From assembly GCA_022821145.1 (NCBI GenBank), contig JAJEEE010000077.1, positions 88,795-152,794 on the forward strand: a stretch of DNA of 64,000 bases, read 5' to 3'. Below the pieces are notes generated by a model, which was given only the letters and a program-made list of their open reading frames with translations, was not told the origin of the DNA and did not search any database. Positions within the stretch are counted from its first letter, which is position 1; each line of letters opens with the position of its first letter. The position numbers and the translations under genes were made by a program. Shown one piece after another: positions 40,710-49,922 of the stretch. This DNA comes from Acidobacteriota bacterium. Lineage in GTDB: Bacteria; Acidobacteriota; Terriglobia; 20CM-2-55-15.

Positions 40710-42764
40710 CTACCCGGAAACGACTATTTCGGAGACGTCGGCGACCCTCAGGAAGGCTTCCATGAGGTCTCGAAGCACGGCCAGCCGCCGCGCCCGGATT
40801 TCCGCGTCGGCGTGCATGACGAGGATCGCCTCGAAGTACGCCTCCAGGACCGGCGCCAAGGCGGCCATCTCGCCCAACGCCTCGCGATAGTCGCCCGTGG
40901 CCGCCAGGGCTTCGACCCGGGGGCCCAGAGCGGCCACGCGCTCGGCCAGGGCCGCTTCCTCCGGTTCCATGCCCCGCGTGTCGCGGGCGCCGTCCGGGAC
41001 CGCGCCGGCCCGTTTCAGAATGTTCTTGACGCGCTTGAACGCCCCGGCGATCGCGACGATGTCGGCGCTTTCCCGGACCGCATGTACCGCCTCGATCCGC
41101 GACAACGCGTCGGCGGGGTCGTCGATGCCCGTGGCCAGAACCGCGTTGACCTCGTCGTAGGCGAAGCCCCGCTTGCCGAGCACGAACCGCAAGCGGTCGG
41201 CGAAGAACTCGAGAAACGTTCGCGCGTCCTCGCCGACGAGACGTCCGTCGAACTCGATGGCCGACGTCATGGAGAACGGCAGGCGGTGGTCCAGGAGGAT
41301 CTTGACGACGCCCTGCGTGTGGCGGCGAAGCGCCAGCGGGTCGGCCGATCCCCGGGGCGTCAACCCGACGGAGAAGCAGCCGAACAGCGTGTCCAGACGG
41401 TCGGTCAGGGCGAGGACCGCGCCCGGGGCGGTTTCCGGGGATCGATCGTCCAGGCTCCCGGGGCGGTACTGGTCGTAGATCGCCTTCCACACCGATGGCG
41501 GTTGTCCTTCGCGTTCGGCGTAGAGTCCGCCGGCGACGCCCTGCAGGTCGGCGAACTCGCCGACCAGGTCCGTCGTCAGATCGGACTTGGACCAGGACAC
41601 CGCCCGGGTCAACGCGTCGGCGTCGACGTCCGCCCCGGTGAGGGCGTTCACGCGCCCGGCGAGGCGCGTCATCCGCCGGACCTTGTCGCGGTAGTTTCCG
41701 AGCTTTCGGTGGAAGGTCAGCGCGTCCAGGTCGTCCACCCGCTCGGCGAGCGATCGCCGGACATCGACGTCCCAGAAGAAGAGGGCGTCGCGCAGGCGGG
41801 CTTCCAGGACGCGCTCGTGCCCCCGACGGATCCATCCCTTCGGGTCCGCCCCGGTGTTCATCACTCCCAGGAAGCACGGCAGCAACTCCCCGTCGACGCC
41901 CTCGACGGCGAAGTATTTCTGATGCTCCCGCATCACCGTGACCGAAACCTCGCGCGGCAGACGGAGGAAACGCTCGTCGAACCGGCCCGCGACGACGGTG
42001 GGGAACTCGTTGAGGTACACGACCTCCTCCAGCAAGGCCTCGTCCGGAAGAAGGCGCCCGCCGAGGGATTCGCACGCCGCCTTCAGCTCCCCGCGGACCT
42101 TTTCCCGGCGGTCGTGCTGCGACACGATGACGCCGTTGGAGGCGAGTTTGCGAACATAGTCGTCGTAGTTCTCTACGGGAATCGAAGAACGGCCGAGGAT
42201 GCGGTGTCCGGCCGTTTCGGCGCCCGACCTCACGCCGAACAACTCGAGATCCACGAGGGCGCCGCCCAGCAAGGCGACGACCCAGCGGATCGGACGGGCG
42301 AATTCCCGTCCCGGCTCGTTCCAGTACATGGTCTTGGGGAACGTCAACGAGGCGACCAGAGGGGGTACGGCATCGGCGAGAATCTCCCGTGCGGGCCGCC
42401 CGCCCGTTTCCGACTCGAAGCCGACGTACGGCCCGCGTTCGGTCTCGAATACCTCGAGCCGGTCCACGCCGAGTCCCGACTTGCGGGCGAAGCCCAGGAG
42501 AGCCTTCGACGGCGCCCCGTCGTTGAACGCGATACTGGCCGGTGGGCCCAGGGTCCGAGTGGTGACGGTTTCCTGGGCCTCGGCCAGCTTCGTGACGCGA
42601 ACCGCGAGCCGGCGGGCCGTACCGAACGTCTCGACGCCGTCGAAGGACAGCTTTTCCTCTTGGAGCAACGCGCGAAACCGGCGCCCGAGCTCTTCCAGCG
42701 CCGGCGCCATGGCGCGGGCCGGAATCTCCTCGCACCCGACCTCGAGCAGGAACTCCCGGCTCAC
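40710..42764 (-). CDS. glyS: GlyS, glycyl-tRNA synthetase beta subunit
   Basis: 684 aa, as in other bacteria. N-terminus FLLEVGCEEIPARAMAPALEEL is the family hallmark; later REHQKYFAVEG, GVMNTGADPKGW, HRKLGNYRDKVRRM and LTDRLDTLFGCFSVGLTPRGSADPLALRR. The beta subunit binds tRNA-Gly. GTG 42764 overlaps the glyQ stop (GTGA), so synthesis of the two subunits is coupled. A tetrameric alpha2beta2 enzyme is expected. Confidence 0.97.
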   Translation of the reverse strand: MSREFLLEVGCEEIPARAMAPALEELGRRFRALLQEEKLSFDGVETFGTARRLAVRVTKLAEAQETVTTRTLGPPASIAFNDGAPSKALLGFARKSGLGVDRLEVFETERGPYVGFESETGGRPAREILADAVPPLVASLTFPKTMYWNEPGREFARPIRWVVALLGGALVDLELFGVRSGAETAGHRILGRSSIPVENYDDYVRKLASNGVIVSQHDRREKVRGELKAACESLGGRLLPDEALLEEVVYLNEFPTVVAGRFDERFLRLPREVSVTVMREHQKYFAVEGVDGELLPCFLGVMNTGADPKGWIRRGHERVLEARLRDALFFWDVDVRRSLAERVDDLDALTFHRKLGNYRDKVRRMTRLAGRVNALTGADVDADALTRAVSWSKSDLTTDLVGEFADLQGVAGGLYAEREGQPPSVWKAIYDQYRPGSLDDRSPETAPGAVLALTDRLDTLFGCFSVGLTPRGSADPLALRRHTQGVVKILLDHRLPFSMTSAIEFDGRLVGEDARTFLEFFADRLRFVLGKRGFAYDEVNAVLATGIDDPADALSRIEAVHAVRESADIVAIAGAFKRVKNILKRAGAVPDGARDTRGMEPEEAALAERVAALGPRVEALAATGDYREALGEMAALAPVLEAYFEAILVMHADAEIRARRLAVLRDLMEAFLRVADVSEIVVSG

Positions 42765-43639
42765 GGTGTGTCCTCGAGCAGAGGGAAGCCCAGTTCCCTG
42801 CGGCTGTCGACATACGCGCTCGCGACCGCGCCCAGCAGCGCCCGGACACGCCCGATGATGTCGACGCGCTCGGTCGCGCTGACGGCGCCGCGGGCGGTCA
42901 GCACGTTGAAGAGGTGGGAGCACCGGAGGCAGCAGTCGTAGGCCGCCAGGACCAGCCCGTCTTCGATGGACCGGGCGGCTTCCGCCTCGCAGTCGGCGAG
43001 CATCCGGTAACAGCGGTCGATGTCGGCCCGCTCGAAGTAGTACCGCGAGAACTCGAACTCCTCACGGCGGCGGATCTCGCCATAGGACAACGCCTCGTTC
43101 CACGGCAGGTCGAAGACGTTGTCCGCGTCGTTCAGACCCATCGCGATCCGTTCGAGGCCGTAGGTGATCTCGCCCGATATCGGCCAGAGTTCCAGGCCGC
43201 CCGACTGCTGGAAATAGGTGAACTGGGTGATCTCCTGGCCGTCCAGCATCACCTGCCATCCCACGCCCACGGCGCCGCCCATGGGCCATTCCCAGTTGTC
43301 CTCCTCGAACTTCACGTCGTGCGCCGCCAGGTCGATGCCGATCGCGCGCAGGGATTCCAGGTAGAGCATCTGGATGTCGGCCGGGGGCGGCTTCAGGATG
43401 ACCTGAAGCTGGTGATGCTTCTCCAGCCGGTTCGGGTTCTCTCCGTATCGGCCGTCGGCCGGACGGCGCGACGGCTGCACGTAGGCCGCACGGTACGGTT
43501 CCGGACCCAGGACGCGCAGGAACGTTTCCGGGTGCATCGTGCCGGCGCCGATCTCGACATCGTACGGCTGCTGAACGACGCACCCCTGGTCCGCCCAGAA
43601 CGCCGTGAGCGATCGAATCAGCTCCTGAAACGTCGTCAT
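42761..43639 (-). CDS. glyQ: GlyQ, glycyl-tRNA synthetase alpha subunit
   Basis: 292 aa. TFQELIRSLTAFWADQGCVVQQPYDVEIGAGTMHPETFLR, YVQPSRRPADGRYGENPNRLEKHHQLQVILKP and WPMGGAVGVGWQVMLDGQEITQFTYFQQ are almost invariant in the family. It forms glycyl-adenylate. Overlaps recO upstream (ATGA) and glyS downstream, giving a recO-glyQ-glyS unit seen in several phyla. Confidence 0.97.
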   Translation of the reverse strand: MTTFQELIRSLTAFWADQGCVVQQPYDVEIGAGTMHPETFLRVLGPEPYRAAYVQPSRRPADGRYGENPNRLEKHHQLQVILKPPPADIQMLYLESLRAIGIDLAAHDVKFEEDNWEWPMGGAVGVGWQVMLDGQEITQFTYFQQSGGLELWPISGEITYGLERIAMGLNDADNVFDLPWNEALSYGEIRRREEFEFSRYYFERADIDRCYRMLADCEAEAARSIEDGLVLAAYDCCLRCSHLFNVLTARGAVSATERVDIIGRVRALLGAVASAYVDSRRELGFPLLEDTP

Positions 43640-44358
43640 CGTTCGAGATACCGGTCCATCCAGAGCTTGTTCAGTTGCAGGACGTGCCGCAAGCCGCCGG
43701 CGTCGGGCGTCTCCGCGAGCGCCGGGGCGGACCCCGCGTCCAGCGTGTGCGTCATCATCCAGCGCATCGCGTCCACGGCCGGCGGCGGCACCTCGGTCCC
43801 TTCGCCCCGCCCACACGGCCCGCAGGCCACGTGGGTCAATCCCGGCATCAGGACGCGCGCGTCGCCCGGGGCGAGCCGCCGCCGGCACGCCGAGCACTCG
43901 AACATGTCGGGCAACACGCCCGCGAACCGGAGCATCCACGTCTGGAAGTACCCGCGGACCAGTTCCAGCGGAAGCCCCCGGATCAAGCTCCGGCGCGTCA
44001 GGCGGAACAGGCGGAACACCGCGTCCTGCGCGTCACGGTCGGGCAGGAAGCGGTCGACGAGGTCGGCAACCTGCGACGCCGCCACGGCCCGGTCATAGTC
44101 CTCGAGCAGTTTCATGGGCGAGTCGATCAGCTCGGTCGACCGGATCCGCACCAACTCCTGGTTCTCCTTCTGAAAGAACGCGACCCGGGAATGCGCCAGC
44201 GGCTCCAGCGACGCTCCGAAACGGCTTCCCGGCTTGCCGACGCCGTTCGCCACGCCGCGCAACTTGCCGTGGTCGCGGGTGAAGAAAACCACGATGCGAT
44301 CGGCTTCGGCCAGCGGGTAGGTCTTGAGTATGATGGAATCGCTCTCATGAAGGGGCAT
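43636..44358 (-). CDS. recO: RecO, recombination mediator
   Basis: 240 aa. N-terminal OB-fold (SDSIILKTYPLAEADRIVVFFTRDHGKLRGVANGVGKPGSRFGA) and a helical C-terminal part with a zinc site FECSACRRRLAPGD...HVACGPCG. It loads RecA on SSB-covered DNA with RecR. The start at 44358 is set by the conserved N-terminus; no strong ribosome site is seen. First gene of recO-glyQ-glyS. Confidence 0.9.
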   Translation of the reverse strand: MPLHESDSIILKTYPLAEADRIVVFFTRDHGKLRGVANGVGKPGSRFGASLEPLAHSRVAFFQKENQELVRIRSTELIDSPMKLLEDYDRAVAASQVADLVDRFLPDRDAQDAVFRLFRLTRRSLIRGLPLELVRGYFQTWMLRFAGVLPDMFECSACRRRLAPGDARVLMPGLTHVACGPCGRGEGTEVPPPAVDAMRWMMTHTLDAGSAPALAETPDAGGLRHVLQLNKLWMDRYLER

Positions 44359-44435
44359 CGACGGAACCCATTCCCGACGGCCGCGGGTCGCGGCGCACTC
44401 GATGGCGCCGCGTCCGGAGAATTCCTGATTTAAAC

Positions 44436-45407
44436 ATGCACGCGCCGGGAAACGCCACACCGATTCCCGAACGCGGGCGGGGCGCGGCCCCCGTGGATGT
44501 GGTGGGGCTCGGCCTGAACGCGATGGACTACATCGCCGTGGTGCCCCGGTTCCCCCGTCCGGGCGGCAAGACGGATATCGCACACCTCCGGCTGGAACCC
44601 GGCGGGCAGGTCGCAACGGCGTTGACGGTCTGCGCAAGGATGGGGTTGGCGGCGCGCTACCTGGGTTCGGTCGGGGCCGATCCGCTGGGACAACTCCAGA
44701 TGGAGAGCCTTGAACGCGAGGGCATCGACGTCTCGAGCGTCCGCGTGGTTGCGGACGCCGCCAGTCAGATGGCCGTCATACTGCTTGAGGAAGGCGTCGG
44801 GGAGCGGACGATCCTCTGGCACCGGGACCGACGGCTGACGTTCCCGCCCGAGGCGGTTTCGACAGGCGTCGTGGCGTCCGGACGCATCCTCCACCTGGAC
44901 GGCCGCGACTCGGCCGCGGCCCTCGGCGCGGCCCGCTCGGCTCGCGCGTTGGGGGTCCCGGTCATCGTCGACATCGACCGGCTGTACGACGAGGACACCG
45001 CGCGGTTGCTGGGCACGGTGGACTACCTGATCGCCGCCGAGGAGTTCGGCCGCTCGCTGACCGGCCTCGACGACCCGGCGGACGCCGCGCTGGCTCTGGC
45101 CGAACGCTTCCCCCAAGCCGTGACCGGCGTCACGCTCGGGGCCCGTGGCGCCGTCTTCGTTCTGGACGGACGGCCCGAGCGCTCGCCGGCGTTCGAAGTC
45201 GAGGTCCGGGACACGACCGGCGCCGGAGACGTCTTTCACGGCGCCTTCATCGTCGGGCTGCTCCGGGGATGGGACATCCGCCGCACCATCCGGTTCGCAC
45301 ACGCCGCGGCCGCGATGAAGTGCCGTCAACTCGGGGCCCGGCGCGGCATCCCGACCGTGGAGGCAGTGGACGCGTTCCTGGAAGCGGCGCGCGAACGCGC
45401 GCCGTAA
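44436..45407 (+). CDS. PfkB/ribokinase family carbohydrate kinase
   Basis: 323 aa. N-terminal VVGLGLNAMDYIAVV, the glycine-rich substrate loop EPGGQVATALTVCARMG, and the C-terminal ATP/anion-hole motif RDTTGAGDVFHGAF with the catalytic Asp. The sugar cannot be told; members phosphorylate ribose, fructose, adenosine and others. It stands alone, divergent from recO. Confidence 0.87.
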   Translation: MHAPGNATPIPERGRGAAPVDVVGLGLNAMDYIAVVPRFPRPGGKTDIAHLRLEPGGQVATALTVCARMGLAARYLGSVGADPLGQLQMESLEREGIDVSSVRVVADAASQMAVILLEEGVGERTILWHRDRRLTFPPEAVSTGVVASGRILHLDGRDSAAALGAARSARALGVPVIVDIDRLYDEDTARLLGTVDYLIAAEEFGRSLTGLDDPADAALALAERFPQAVTGVTLGARGAVFVLDGRPERSPAFEVEVRDTTGAGDVFHGAFIVGLLRGWDIRRTIRFAHAAAAMKCRQLGARRGIPTVEAVDAFLEAARERAP

Positions 45408-45435
45408 CAGCTCGGAAACGCCGCCGTGCGCGGGA

Positions 45436-46644
45436 TCAACCCTGGAACGGCCGGCGGACGTAACGCCCGGCCTCGTCGCGGACATCGTCGGGCGCATCGA
45501 GCGCCAGGACACGCTCGTACTCGGCGACGGCGCGCGTCCTCTGGCCGTCGGAGTCGTAGATCTTCCCCATCCAGAGACGCGCCCGCGCCTCGAGCGGCTC
45601 GGTGGTTTCCGGGCTGTCGAGCAGCACGCGAAAGGTCTCCAGGGCCGCCGTGTTGTCCATCCCGTGGATGTGGGCCTCGGCCTTGCGGTACAGCACGCTT
45701 TCAGGCTCCAGCCGATCGTAGCCGGCGCCGCCGCTCCGGATCTGCGCCAGGATCGAATCGTAGACCGCGACGGCGCGATCCCAATCCTCCATTCGCCGGT
45801 GGACCGAGGCCTGCTCCAACTCGAACAGGAAGTTCCGCGGGTACGCGGCGTGGAGTTCCTCAAGCAGCGCGAGCGCCTTCTCGTACTGCTCTTCCCTGTT
45901 GTAGACGACGACCAGAACGACCTTGGCGTTGACCGCGCCCCGGTCGCCCAGCTCGGCGGCGTACTCGAGCTGCTCGATCCCGCCTTCCTTGTCCCCGCGG
46001 ATGCCGACCAGGCCGATCAACGCCCGCAGGAACAACGGCAGGGCGCCGACCGTGTAGTCGTACGCGCCGATCGTGAGGCGCGCGTCGTTGTACGACGGAT
46101 CGAGCTCGAGCAGCCTCATGTGATGCTCGCGCGCCACGCGGGCGGCGCCGTTCGCGCTGAGATACGCCTTCTTGACCGTGGCCTCGAAACTGGCCAGGGA
46201 GCCGTGGGCGATACCCAGGGCGTAGAGCGCCTCGCGGTCCTCGGGCTCGGCCTCGAGGATGGCCTCGGCGGCCGCGATCGCCCGGGCCAGGACGCCGCGC
46301 AGCCGTTCCTCGCGTTCGGGGCTGACCAGGTCGTCGGCGTCGTCGCGGCTCGAACCGGAGTCCGAATACGCGTCCAGGTTCATCTTTTCCTGCTCGAAGA
46401 CGATCCTGAGCCAGATCGAGGACGCCAGCAGGTTCCAATACCGGGGATTGTCCGGTTCCTCGGCGGTCAGTGCCTGGAACTCCGCCTCCGCGGCGTCGAA
46501 GTCGAGACTGTACAAGGCATCCCGGGCCTCGGCCTCCCGCGACGCCGCGAACTGGAGTCCCCCGGCGAGCGCGGGCGATTGGAGGACGGCCGCCACGCTG
46601 CCCACAACCCACAGCCGCCGAATGATCACGTTTCGCGACAACAT
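45436..46644 (-). CDS. Secreted TPR-repeat protein
   Basis: 402 aa. Signal peptide (RRLWVVGSVAAVLQSPALA) followed by helical TPR-like repeats: ALYSLDFDAAEAEFQALTAEEPDNPRYW, EAEPEDREALYALGIAHGSLASF, EEQYEKALALLEELHAAYPRN and QRTRAVAEYERVLALDAPDD. A YDYTVGALPLFLRALIGLVGIRGDKEGG segment is typical of large acidobacterial TPR proteins. Probably a periplasmic scaffold. It is downstream of the receptor gene on the same strand (137-nt gap) and may be co-transcribed with it. Confidence 0.72.
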   Translation of the reverse strand: MLSRNVIIRRLWVVGSVAAVLQSPALAGGLQFAASREAEARDALYSLDFDAAEAEFQALTAEEPDNPRYWNLLASSIWLRIVFEQEKMNLDAYSDSGSSRDDADDLVSPEREERLRGVLARAIAAAEAILEAEPEDREALYALGIAHGSLASFEATVKKAYLSANGAARVAREHHMRLLELDPSYNDARLTIGAYDYTVGALPLFLRALIGLVGIRGDKEGGIEQLEYAAELGDRGAVNAKVVLVVVYNREEQYEKALALLEELHAAYPRNFLFELEQASVHRRMEDWDRAVAVYDSILAQIRSGGAGYDRLEPESVLYRKAEAHIHGMDNTAALETFRVLLDSPETTEPLEARARLWMGKIYDSDGQRTRAVAEYERVLALDAPDDVRDEAGRYVRRPFQG

Positions 46645-46781
46645 GCGTTCCGCAACGGCAACGGAGGCGGTCGTCGATCCGCCCCTTCGGACGCAACCGT
46701 CTCGCCGCGGCTCCCATCAATGTATTCCATCGTACGGTACCCGAACAAGCTTCGCCGATACGTTCCCGGCCGGCCCGGCAT

Positions 46782-49700
46782 TCAGAAACGGAACCGGAGT
46801 CCCAACTGAATCCGGCGCGGCGGGTGTGCGCCGGTAAAGCCCAACGGTTCGGCGGGCCCGCGGGACGGGTCTCCCGTCACATCGAACGACGGCATGGGCG
46901 AGGCGCCGACGACGGTGTTGACGCCCGAATAGTTGATCGCGTTGAAGAGGTTGAACGCCTCGGCCACGGCGTCGATACGGCGGTTCTCGCCCAGGTCGAA
47001 CGATTTCTGAACTCGAATGTCGACGCTGGCGAACCGGGGGCCGCGGCCCGTGTTCCTCCCGGCCGACGGCGGCCGGTCCGTGTGCGGGTTCGTGTCGCCG
47101 TTGGCGTCGAAGCCCAGGCGAAGGTTGAACGGCCGGCCGCTGGCGAGTATGACGCTGGGCGACAGAGTGATCCCGGCCAGGAGGCGGACGGCCGCGAAAC
47201 CGGGATCGAGTGGCGCCCTGAAGACGCCCGTCAGGACGAGGCGGTGGCGTTCGTCGAGCGCCGACACGGCGCGCTCCGACGCCAGGTCGAGTTGATTCGC
47301 CGCTTGCAGCTCCGTGAGTGCGCCCGCGACGTCATCGATCGTCTTCGACAGCGTGTACGCCGCGTGGAACTGGTAGAAGTCGGAGAAACGCCGGCCGACC
47401 CGGGCGGTGACGCCGTGATGGACGGAGTTGCCCGACGACTCCAGGACGTTGTCCTGGAGGATGGCCGCGTCGATGAGTCCGAACACCGGGCCGGACTCGT
47501 TGTCGCCGACGATGCGGAGATTCCGATTCCGCGACCTCGGCAACTTCACACCGCGATTCCAGAGATAACCCACGCTCGCCGTCCAGTGCGCGCCCCACTC
47601 CCGTTCGACCTCCAAGGTGGCCTGCTGGCTGTAGGGACTGATCCGGTCCGGGGATGGACGCAGACGAACCGAGGGCGCCGTCTCGGGTGACAGGCCCAGA
47701 CCCGCAACGTCGGCCGCGGAGATCCGCCGGTCGCCGACGACACCCTGCCGGATCAGCCGTTCCCAGACGCGGGCGGCGTCCGGCCCGCTCTCCGGCCCCG
47801 GCCGCCCGTCCCGGAGCACGAGCCAGTGCCGGGCGCCGGCGCCGTCCGCGAGCGGTTCGAGCCAGCCGACACTGGCGTCGACCGGGGCGTGAAAGACGCC
47901 GTAGCCCCCCCGGAGCACGGTCCGCGGGCGGAAGCTCCAGGAGAAACCGATTCGCGGGGCGACGTTGTTGGCGTCCCGGCGCGGGAAGGGCGTCTGGACC
48001 TCGACATCGTAACGGACTCCCAGCGCCAGCGTGAGCGATCGCGTCACTCGGACGGTGTCTTGAAGATAACCGGCCAGCAAGCCGTCGTTCCGCGCGACGG
48101 CCGGATCCCCGAGCCCCAGCCGGTATGAAATCGGCCGGCCCATGTTGTAGGCCTGCAGCGCCGTGATGGGTTCGGAGAACCGGCCCGCGAGGTCGGTGCG
48201 GCCGAGGGCCGCCAGCGCGCGCCCCGCGGCCGCCGAACGGCCGTCACCGTGCCGCGAATCGACGAGGAAGGCCAACGGAACGTCCTGCCCGAAGACGAAT
48301 CGGCCGCCGAAGTACGATTCCGAGACTCCCCGCCGGGTCACGCGGTGCCACTCGCCGCCCGTCTTCAACTCGTGGCGGCCCGCCACCTGGATGAAGTTGT
48401 CCACCAAACGCCAGCGCCTTGCGTCTCGACGGATGGGGAGAAACGCGTCCCGGCCGAGCGTCGCCAGCCCGTGGATCTGTATTTCCGGGCCCAGAGCGTC
48501 CGTGGGCAGCGTCTCCAGGTCGCCGTCGGCCCACTGGAAACGGAGCTCGTTCAATCGCGACGCGGAGAACTCGCCGACGGCGGACAGATTCACCGACACG
48601 TCTCGACGCCACAGGTCGACGCCGCCCGAGGGCCCGGTCAGGCCGCCGAACGCGCGAGCGTCGTGGTCCGCGTCACCGAAACCGAGTCGAAACGAGACCC
48701 GGCCGGTTCCTGGAACCTGATGATCCAGACGCAGCGATGCGGCATGCGCCTCGGTACGGGCCGGGAAAACGCCGCTCTCGCCCTCCAGCAACGCGACCGT
48801 CGCCCGGTGCGAGGCCTCCGACGTCGTCAATTGCGCCGAAAGCGACGCGCCAAGCGATCGAAGCTCGGCGACCGGGGCGGAACTCATGACCGCCAACAAC
48901 TCGGCCTGGGACGCGGTCGGACGCAGGACGGCCTCGTCCTGCAGAAACGTGGCGGTCTCGGAACGCCTCTCGGAGCGGCCGTCGTAGGACACGAAAAAGA
49001 AGCTCCGGTCCCGTACGATCGGACCGCCCAGACCGAATCCCGACTGCACGCGTCGAAACGGCGCATCGACGACTGCGCCGCCCGGACCGACAGCGAACGG
49101 GTTCGGCGCATCCAGAGCCTCGTGCCTCGCGAAAACGAACGCCGAACCGTGCCAGTCGTTGCCGCCGGACCGGGATACGAGATGGATGACGCCCGTCCGG
49201 GCGCGGCCGACCTCAACCGGAACGCCGGCGCGATGGACACGAAACTCCTCGACCCCTTCCGGGCCGATGACAGCCGCGCCCGTCGCCGCGTCGATGTCCA
49301 GTCCGTCGATGGCGACCCGGTGGGAGCGCCCGCTCTGGCCCGTGAACGACAGGTCCGAATCCGGAGTCCACGGAAGTTCGAACGCGGCCGGGCCGCGCGC
49401 TCGCGTCGCGCCGGGCGTCAGCAGGGTCAGGTCCAGAACCATCCGGCCGTCGAGGGGCGAGTTCTCGATCCGCAACCGGCCGATCGTATCGGCCGCGTGG
49501 GTCCGTCCGGCCTCGATCGGCGGCGCGGGCGTTGTCAGAAGCACTTCGCTTCCAGCCGGCGCCGCCGTCAACCGGGCGTCGATGTCGACCCTCTGCCCCA
49601 CCCCGACGCGTATCGGACGCCGGGTGACGACGGTGAAGCCATCCAGCGCGAACTCGATTTCGTAGTCGCCGGGCGGAACCAGTGGAAAAACGTAATCGCC

Positions 49701-49889
49701 CCGCCCGTCGCTCGCCGTCCGCCACACCGCCCCGGTGTCGGTCCGGGTCGCGGACACCTGGACCGCGGGCAACGCCGCGCCGAGCGAATCGACGATGGTC
49801 CCGTCGATGCCGCCGTCCGACGCCTGGGGCCCGGCATGCGCGCCGGACGCCAACACCAGAACGCAGCAGAGAACCGGCCGAAGGTTCAT
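46782..49889 (-). CDS. Oar-like TonB-dependent outer-membrane receptor
   Basis: 1035 aa. Signal peptide, a carboxypeptidase regulatory-like domain (GTIVDSLGAALPAVQVSATRTDTGAVWRTASDGRGDYVFPLVPPGDYEI, about 28-105), a degenerate plug (about 120-220), then a long beta-barrel of about 800 residues ending in the terminal Phe (IQLGLRFRF), the usual signal for insertion. This domain order is typical of Oar-like receptors in Acidobacteria. Substrate unknown. It starts 33 nt after the Fur-rubrerythrin fusion on the same strand, which makes iron-linked regulation plausible. Confidence 0.85.
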   Translation of the reverse strand: MNLRPVLCCVLVLASGAHAGPQASDGGIDGTIVDSLGAALPAVQVSATRTDTGAVWRTASDGRGDYVFPLVPPGDYEIEFALDGFTVVTRRPIRVGVGQRVDIDARLTAAPAGSEVLLTTPAPPIEAGRTHAADTIGRLRIENSPLDGRMVLDLTLLTPGATRARGPAAFELPWTPDSDLSFTGQSGRSHRVAIDGLDIDAATGAAVIGPEGVEEFRVHRAGVPVEVGRARTGVIHLVSRSGGNDWHGSAFVFARHEALDAPNPFAVGPGGAVVDAPFRRVQSGFGLGGPIVRDRSFFFVSYDGRSERRSETATFLQDEAVLRPTASQAELLAVMSSAPVAELRSLGASLSAQLTTSEASHRATVALLEGESGVFPARTEAHAASLRLDHQVPGTGRVSFRLGFGDADHDARAFGGLTGPSGGVDLWRRDVSVNLSAVGEFSASRLNELRFQWADGDLETLPTDALGPEIQIHGLATLGRDAFLPIRRDARRWRLVDNFIQVAGRHELKTGGEWHRVTRRGVSESYFGGRFVFGQDVPLAFLVDSRHGDGRSAAAGRALAALGRTDLAGRFSEPITALQAYNMGRPISYRLGLGDPAVARNDGLLAGYLQDTVRVTRSLTLALGVRYDVEVQTPFPRRDANNVAPRIGFSWSFRPRTVLRGGYGVFHAPVDASVGWLEPLADGAGARHWLVLRDGRPGPESGPDAARVWERLIRQGVVGDRRISAADVAGLGLSPETAPSVRLRPSPDRISPYSQQATLEVEREWGAHWTASVGYLWNRGVKLPRSRNRNLRIVGDNESGPVFGLIDAAILQDNVLESSGNSVHHGVTARVGRRFSDFYQFHAAYTLSKTIDDVAGALTELQAANQLDLASERAVSALDERHRLVLTGVFRAPLDPGFAAVRLLAGITLSPSVILASGRPFNLRLGFDANGDTNPHTDRPPSAGRNTGRGPRFASVDIRVQKSFDLGENRRIDAVAEAFNLFNAINYSGVNTVVGASPMPSFDVTGDPSRGPAEPLGFTGAHPPRRIQLGLRFRF

Positions 49890-49922
49890 CGCGTCGCCGT
49901 CGGGTGGGCTCTCGCCCCTGCC